Assembly (NCBI GenBank): GCA_002343455.1
Contig: DDSR01000235.1
Span: forward strand, 1 to 9,569
Origin: Deltaproteobacteria bacterium UBA2385
GTDB lineage: Bacteria; Myxococcota_A; UBA796; UBA2385
Reading direction: 5' to 3'
Length of the DNA stretch: 9,569 bases
Part shown: positions 5,462 to 9,569 of the stretch, in pieces
How positions within the stretch are numbered: position 1 is the stretch's first letter
How the letters are laid out: every line of letters begins with the position of its first letter
Translations under genes and position numbers: made by a program
The notes under the pieces: model-generated
Told to the model about the DNA's origin: nothing
Database searches by the model: none
What the model saw: the letters and a program-made list of their open reading frames with translations, nothing else

Positions 5462-6975
5462 TGATCCTGCTGCTCCTCAGCCTGGCGGCCCGGGCCGACA
5501 GCCCCGACGAGGCCGTCGCGGTCCCGGGCCCGGCCGAGGCCGCCCCCCTCTCGGCCCTGGGCATCTTCCAGACGAGGATCAGCCGCAGCAGCATCATCTC
5601 GACGAACCCCTTCCTGGACGGCCAGGTGGTGGGGGCCCTGGGCGGCAGCAATGGCACGACCACCAGCCTGGACGAGCGCAGCATGTCCGCCGAGCAGCGG
5701 GCGGTGGCCTTCCTGAGCTGGGCGCCGACGGCCCTGGACGGGCGCGCCGCCCTGACCGCCGGCTTCGAGGTGGACTTCGCCTGGGGCGACCAGAGCTACC
5801 AGACCGGCGGCAACAAGGGCGGCGGCTTCGGGGCCGACCAGGTCAACCTCCAGACGCGGCGGCTGTACGCCAGCTTCCAGCCCCTGCGCGGGGACCACGA
5901 GATCAAGGTCCTGACCGGCCTGCAGTTCGTGGCCGACAGCGCCTGGGATCCGCACAGCAGCACGCTGAATCGCCTCTCGCGCCAGGGTGGGGGGCTGGGG
6001 ATCTGGGGTAGCGAGGCGGCCGGGATCTCGGTCTTCGGGCGGCACAGCGACGGCTGGGGCGAGCGGCTGGCCTGGCGGCTGGGCGGCTACACCCTGGTCG
6101 AGAACGGGCTCGGCCTGGGCGACGACCTGACGCTGTGGATGGCGGACGCCAGCCTCAGCCCCGAGTACCGCGTGGACCTGGGCCTGCACGCCTGGTGGCT
6201 GAAGGACAACACCGGGGGCAGCGGCGGGACGCTGGGCCTGGGGCCGACCAGCCAGCTCTCGGCGCTGCAGGGCGGGCCCGACCTGGACTTCGGCGACGGG
6301 GTCGAGGTCGACGCCGACCTGATCTGGCTGGCCGCCGACATCGGCTGGAACCGCGAGCTGCGGCGGGGACCGGTCGGCGCCCGCGCGCTCGGCCTGTTCA
6401 ACCTGGGGCGGCTGTACCTGACCAATCTGCCCGACGTCCCCGTGCGCGGCTGGCTGGTCAACGCCGAGGTCCGCGGTCGCTACGCCCGCGGCAGCGGCAG
6501 CGAGATCTCGGCCCAGCTCCTGGCCAGCAGCCGCGACGGCAGCGGCGAGGGCGCCTACACCGGGCTGGTCACCGGCAACAGCTACGGCGTGGTCGGGGCC
6601 ACCTGGACCAGCCACGGGGCCCTGCTGCTCTTCAGCGATCCGGGCGCCATCAACCGCCAGGTCGCCGTCGTCAGCGACCTCTCCAACGGCGGGCGCGGCC
6701 TGCTCGGCCTGACCGGCAACGCCGGCTACGATCTGCTGCCCGAGCGCCTGACCGCCCAGGGCACCCTGGCCCTGGCCCGCACCCCCGACGGCGAGGCCCT
6801 GGGACAGGAGCTCGGCGCCGGCCTCGTCGCCCACCCCCTGCCCCTGCTCGACGTCGGCCTGCGCGGCGCCGTCGTGCAGGGCGCGCGGGTCTCCGATCCC
6901 TCCACCGGTCAGCTCAGCGAGCTGCCCGCCTTCCCCTGGACGGTGCTCGCCCACCTCCAGTGGGTCCTCTTCTGA
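5461..6975 (+). CDS. Outer-membrane beta-barrel protein (porin/exporter-like), unclassified
   Basis: This 504-aa protein has a short leader, MILLLLSLAARA, and a probable signal-peptidase site before DSPDE. The mature chain shows the alternating polar/aromatic strand pattern of an outer-membrane barrel: FEVDFAWGDQSYQTGG (about 102-117), RRLYASFQPLRGDHEIKVLTG, ERLAWRLGGYTLVENGLG, YRVDLGLHAWWLKDNTGG, GWLVNAEVRGRYARG and TVLAHLQWVLF. It ends in phenylalanine, the classic outer-membrane barrel C-terminal signal. Pieces are reminiscent of alginate-export-type or porin-like barrels, but I cannot name a family. The ATG at 5461 overlaps the lipoprotein stop (TGATG); a GTG one codon upstream is an alternative, and there is no clear Shine-Dalgarno, so coupling is likely. 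It sits between a lipoprotein and a lipoprotein-type hydrolase, which suggests transport of a hydrophobic substrate or product. That role is inference. Confidence 0.8.
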   Translation: MILLLLSLAARADSPDEAVAVPGPAEAAPLSALGIFQTRISRSSIISTNPFLDGQVVGALGGSNGTTTSLDERSMSAEQRAVAFLSWAPTALDGRAALTAGFEVDFAWGDQSYQTGGNKGGGFGADQVNLQTRRLYASFQPLRGDHEIKVLTGLQFVADSAWDPHSSTLNRLSRQGGGLGIWGSEAAGISVFGRHSDGWGERLAWRLGGYTLVENGLGLGDDLTLWMADASLSPEYRVDLGLHAWWLKDNTGGSGGTLGLGPTSQLSALQGGPDLDFGDGVEVDADLIWLAADIGWNRELRRGPVGARALGLFNLGRLYLTNLPDVPVRGWLVNAEVRGRYARGSGSEISAQLLASSRDGSGEGAYTGLVTGNSYGVVGATWTSHGALLLFSDPGAINRQVAVVSDLSNGGRGLLGLTGNAGYDLLPERLTAQGTLALARTPDGEALGQELGAGLVAHPLPLLDVGLRGAVVQGARVSDPSTGQLSELPAFPWTVLAHLQWVLF

Positions 6976-6977
6976 GG
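6973..6977 (+). promoter_or_regulatory. Ribosome binding site of the lipoprotein-type hydrolase
   Basis: TGAGG, which includes the stop of the barrel gene, lies 6 nt before ATG 6984. It supports this start over a GTG at 6960 inside the barrel gene, which would give a longer leader. Confidence 0.45.
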
Positions 6978-6983
6978 CCGCCC

Positions 6984-7958
6984 ATGATCACCGCCCTGCT
7001 CGGCCTGATGGGCTGCGCCGCCCGCTACAGCTCGCTCCCCGCCCTCGATCCGGCGGAGCTGTACGCCCCTCTGCCGGTGCAGGGCATGGTGCTCGACACG
7101 GCCGAGGTCGCCGGCGTACGCCTCGCCTACAGCGACAGCCTCGCCGCTGGCGTCACGCCGCGCGACCCCGAGGCCGTCCCCCTGGTCTTCGTCCACGGCC
7201 TCTCCAGCAGCATGGGCTTCTGGGAGCACCAGCTCGCCCGCAGCGCCGAGGAGCGCCGCGTCCTGGCCCTGGACCTGCCCGGCTACGGCATGAGCGGCCG
7301 GCCGGACGCCCCGTACTCGCCGCACTGGTACGCCGAGGTGCTGAGCGCCTGGATGGACCAGCTCGGCCTGGAGCGGGTGGTGCTGGTCGGACACAGCATG
7401 GGCGGGCAGATCGCCCTGACCCTGGCCCTGAACGAGCCCGAGCGGGTCGCCGGGCTGGTCCTCTCCGCGCCGGCCGGCTTCGAGCGCTTCAGCCCCGGGG
7501 CCGCCCGCTGGATGAAGGGCTACTGGCACGAGGGCCGGGCCATGGAGGCCAAGGAGGAGGAGCTGCGCGCCACCTTCACCCAGGTTGTCTTCAACAAGCC
7601 CGATGAAGGCGTCGAGAGACTCCTGCGCGAGCGCGTACAGATGGGCCGGCACCCCTCTTTCCAGGGGACCAGCGTGGCCGTCAGCCGCTCGATCGCCGGG
7701 ATGGTCGACCACCCCGTCCTGGACCGGCTGGGGGAGATCCGGGCGCCGACGCTGATCGTCTTCGGCAGCGAGGACCGGATGATCCCCAACCCGGTCTTCA
7801 CCGGGGGCCGGACCCGGGCCATCGCCGAGGCCGGGCAGCGGGCGATCGCGGGCTCGCAGCTCGTGCTGCTGAAGGGGGCCGGGCACACCGTCCATCACGA
7901 CGATCCCGAAGGATTCAACGAAGCGATGGACTGGTTCTTGACGGGGAGCGTCCGATGA
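6984..7958 (+). CDS. Alpha/beta-hydrolase, predicted lipoprotein (esterase/lipase-like)
   Basis: This is a 324-aa serine hydrolase of the alpha/beta fold. The oxyanion segment is FVHGLSSSMGFW (His71-Gly72), the nucleophile elbow VGHSMGG has Ser138, the acid is Asp264 in FGSEDRMIP, and the base is His301 in GAGHTVHHDDP, so a full catalytic triad is visible. A cap region (about 160-225, GYWHEGRAMEAKEEEL and following) covers the active site. The N-terminus MITALLGLMGC fits a short lipoprotein signal with lipobox LMGC (Cys11) and +2 Ala, so the enzyme is probably anchored to the outer membrane. This is less usual for this mostly cytoplasmic hydrolase type. The start is set by TGAGG, 6 nt upstream. 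Its stop overlaps the next ATG (ATGA 7955-7958). Likely substrates are esters, lipids or oligomeric polyester; an intracellular PHA depolymerase is unlikely given the leader. Confidence 0.88.
   Translation: MITALLGLMGCAARYSSLPALDPAELYAPLPVQGMVLDTAEVAGVRLAYSDSLAAGVTPRDPEAVPLVFVHGLSSSMGFWEHQLARSAEERRVLALDLPGYGMSGRPDAPYSPHWYAEVLSAWMDQLGLERVVLVGHSMGGQIALTLALNEPERVAGLVLSAPAGFERFSPGAARWMKGYWHEGRAMEAKEEELRATFTQVVFNKPDEGVERLLRERVQMGRHPSFQGTSVAVSRSIAGMVDHPVLDRLGEIRAPTLIVFGSEDRMIPNPVFTGGRTRAIAEAGQRAIAGSQLVLLKGAGHTVHHDDPEGFNEAMDWFLTGSVR
7945..7948 (+). promoter_or_regulatory. Ribosome binding site of the lipase-like gene
   Basis: GGAG lies 6 nt before ATG 7955. It supports a coupled start overlapping the hydrolase stop. 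Confidence 0.5.
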
Positions 7959-9569
7959 TCCACCTCCTGGTGCTGCCCGCCCTGGCCACATCCTCCTTCG
8001 ATGCGAGCACCGTCGCCGCCGAGTTCACCGGAGAGGAGACCTACGATCAGAGCGGCGAGCTGAAGCTCTGGAGCCGGGTCGAGCGGCTCGAGGACCCCGA
8101 TCGTAGCCTCTTCACGCAGGAGAGCTTCAACGCCGAGCTGGCCTGGCCCTCCTCGGCCGAGTGGGCCCCCTGGATCGCCGACTGTTTCGGCTCGACGACG
8201 CCGCACAGCAGCCTCGCCCTGCTGCATATGGGCCTCAACGAGAGCGTCGCCAGCGGCACCCCGATCCTGCTGGTCCCCGGCGCCGGCGACAACGGCGTGC
8301 GCGCCTACGTCACGATGGCCACCCGCCTGGACCGCGGCCTGCGCCCCGTCTACGCGCTGAGCTTCGCCCACGCTCACGGCGACGTCTTCCAGCAGGCCGA
8401 GATCATCGCCAACGCCATCGCCCGGATCAAGGCCCGCACCGGGGCCGCCCAGGTGGACCTGGTCGCCCACAGCAAGGGCGGGATCGCGGCGGCGGTGTAC
8501 CTCAGCAACGACGGCGGGGACTGGGGCCACGCCGGCTACGACAGCAAGGGCACCGTCTACCGCGGCGATGTCCGGCGGGCGGTCTTCGTCGCCACCCCCC
8601 TGGGCGGCATCGACACCAGCTTCCGTTGGCCGGGGGGCAACTACGCCAGCCTGGACGGGGACACCGCGCTGGCCCCGACCTCCTGGACGGTCTACTACCC
8701 CTACGGCAGCGGCGTCCCCTCTGTGCAGGAGAGCCTGCAGGACCAGCACATCGGCGGCGGCGGGGCCGACTACTTCCCGGGCCACCGGCAGCTCCTGGCC
8801 CGCTGGGACGGCCTCTACGATCTGCCCGGGGCCTCGGCCTGGATGGGACTGTACGCGCTGCAGCAGGACTGGTGGACGACCTACCACGGGGGCACCGGCT
8901 TCGTCAGCAAGAGCGAGGGCATCGACGAGGCGATCGAGGCCGGCGGCGGGCTGATCGCCGCCCTGGTGGAGCGAGGCGTCGACCCCGAGGTCGAGCTCTT
9001 CCTCCTGGCCGGCGAGAACCCGCTGATGCCCAACGGGACCGAGGACTGGCTGGCCGAGAGCTTCGACCAGGCCTGGCTGGACCTGGCCGGAGATGCCCTG
9101 GACGACTGGAGCGAGCTGGTGGCTGCGGCGGTCAGCAACGGGCTGGAGGATCTGGGCATCACCGAGGGCGAGGTCCAGGGGCTGGCCGGCGGCGACCTGG
9201 TGCTGGGCGACATCAGCGGGCCCAGCGACGGCCTGGTCTTCGTCGACAGCGCCACAAAGGCGGCGGCCCTGACCGGCCGCGGCGCCACCGTGGTCGAGAC
9301 CCGGGTGGTCAACCTCAGCCACATCGACCTGCTCTACGCCAGCGACATCACCGGCGCGCTGCTGATCGAGGAGGCGGGCGACAACCACTCCCTGGACTGG
9401 ATGGAGGCCCTCGGCGAGCGCTACATCGAGGCCAACACCCTGGCTTGGGTGGAGGAGGTGCTCGCCGACGAGGGCGGCGGCGATGGCGGCACGGACAGCG
9501 GGGACGGGGGCACGGACGGCGGGGACGGGGGCACGGACGGCGGGGATGGCGGCACGGACGGCGGGGAAC
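7955..9569 (+). CDS. Secreted lipase-like alpha/beta-hydrolase with C-terminal Gly/Asp/Thr repeats (3' end outside window)
   Basis: The frame is open from ATG 7955 to the window end, giving 538 codons with no stop. A short leader, MIHLLVLPALA, is followed by a polar mature start (TSSFDAS). Lipase-type core: PILLVPGAG (103-111, oxyanion region), the elbow DLVAHSKGGIAAA with nucleophile Ser173, VATPLGG after it, then GPSDGLVFVDSA with Asp425 and NLSHIDLL with His456. This order fits secreted triacylglycerol-lipase-like hydrolases; Lys replaces the usual Met after the Ser. An insert of about 240 residues rich in Trp, Tyr and Gly (WTVYYPYGSG, HIGGGGADYFPGHR, QQDWWTTYHGG) separates Ser and Asp, probably a large lid or substrate domain. 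From residue 509 a perfect heptapeptide repeat, GDGGTDG, begins. It is a likely linker to a C-terminal anchor or sorting tail that cannot be seen. A polyester depolymerase is an alternative to a lipase. Confidence 0.85.
   Translation, partial: MIHLLVLPALATSSFDASTVAAEFTGEETYDQSGELKLWSRVERLEDPDRSLFTQESFNAELAWPSSAEWAPWIADCFGSTTPHSSLALLHMGLNESVASGTPILLVPGAGDNGVRAYVTMATRLDRGLRPVYALSFAHAHGDVFQQAEIIANAIARIKARTGAAQVDLVAHSKGGIAAAVYLSNDGGDWGHAGYDSKGTVYRGDVRRAVFVATPLGGIDTSFRWPGGNYASLDGDTALAPTSWTVYYPYGSGVPSVQESLQDQHIGGGGADYFPGHRQLLARWDGLYDLPGASAWMGLYALQQDWWTTYHGGTGFVSKSEGIDEAIEAGGGLIAALVERGVDPEVELFLLAGENPLMPNGTEDWLAESFDQAWLDLAGDALDDWSELVAAAVSNGLEDLGITEGEVQGLAGGDLVLGDISGPSDGLVFVDSATKAAALTGRGATVVETRVVNLSHIDLLYASDITGALLIEEAGDNHSLDWMEALGERYIEANTLAWVEEVLADEGGGDGGTDSGDGGTDGGDGGTDGGDGGTDGGE
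9479..9562 (+). repeat. 21-bp tandem repeat, four units, coding GDGGTDG
   Basis: Four consecutive in-frame 21-bp units (9479, 9500, 9521, 9542) encode GDGGTDS and then GDGGTDG three times. The array continues into the window edge (GE follows). Units 2 and 3 are identical at the DNA level; units 1 and 4 differ by a few third-position or single-base changes. Repeated G-runs make the plus strand G-rich. The array is a likely site of copy-number change. Confidence 0.9.

Noticed and set aside
5446..6954. 502-codon open frame on the minus strand opposite the barrel gene
   Set aside because: Composition is Gly/Ala/Gln/Val/Pro-rich without motifs. It mirrors the G/C third-position bias of the plus-strand gene, which has a signal sequence, strand pattern and C-terminal Phe.
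6135..6983. N-terminal extension of the lipoprotein-type hydrolase into the barrel gene
   Set aside because: The sequence is Arg/Pro/Gly-rich out-of-frame translation of the barrel gene. A ribosome binding site and lipobox support ATG 6984.
6984..7958. Intracellular PHA depolymerase (PhaZ) as identity of the hydrolase
   Set aside because: It has a lipoprotein-type leader and a generic GHSMGG hydrolase core, with no PhaZ-specific features that I can see.
7895..9388. 497-codon open frame on the minus strand opposite the lipase-like gene
   Set aside because: It has no recognisable domain and is low-complexity Gly/Val/Ala/Asp-type translation. The plus strand carries a complete Ser-Asp-His lipase layout in a coupled frame.
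1..9569. tRNA, rRNA, CRISPR arrays, insertion sequences, transposon ends, phage genes
   Set aside because: I looked on both strands and saw no cloverleaf, spacer-repeat array, transposase motif or terminal inverted repeats. The only clear tandem repeat is the protein-coding one at 9479-9562.

Overview
The window is very GC-rich (about 70% or more by eye) and gene-dense. It suggests a Gram-negative, proteobacterium-like organism, most likely a member of the Myxococcota or old 'Deltaproteobacteria'. The grounds are an outer-membrane-type beta-barrel, two lipoproteins, a PhaR-type regulator, extreme G/C at third codon positions, and Asp/Gly-rich low-complexity tracts of the sort often seen in myxobacterial surface proteins. 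The taxonomic call is inference from style, not from a marker gene.

Layout. (1) 1-373, minus strand: the N-terminal 124 codons of a polyhydroxyalkanoate (PHA) synthesis regulator, PhaR. (2) 374-551: a divergent intergenic region with two TTGC...GCAA palindromes about two helical turns apart. They overlap a plausible promoter for the rightward operon and are a candidate PhaR operator. A small hairpin follows just before the first ribosome binding site. (3) 552-4886, plus strand, a PHA-making block: a 90-aa phasin-like protein, a short PhaE-like synthase subunit, two tandem divergent class III-type PHA synthase catalytic subunits (Cys-Asp-His triad visible in both), and an AMP-forming acyl-CoA ligase. 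(4) 4898-9569, plus strand, an envelope block: a lipoprotein of unknown function, a 504-aa outer-membrane beta-barrel, an alpha/beta-hydrolase that looks like a lipoprotein, and a lipase-like secreted hydrolase. The last ends in a Gly/Asp/Thr repeat and runs off the window.

All nine plus-strand genes look like one transcription unit. Six of the eight junctions are stop/start overlaps (ATGA, GTGA or TGATG) and the other two gaps are 24 and 8 nt. I see no terminator or internal promoter between 552 and 9569.

Working model (inference): a secreted lipase and a surface-anchored esterase release acyl groups from lipids or polyesters, the barrel and lipoprotein help them across the outer membrane, the ligase makes acyl-CoA, and a PhaE/PhaC1/PhaC2 synthase stores the carbon as PHA under PhaR control. 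No phaA, phaB or phaJ is in the window, so the hydroxyacyl-CoA source is not shown. The least familiar aspects are the physical fusion of a PHA-synthase operon with an envelope lipid-scavenging block and the tandem pair of divergent synthase subunits.
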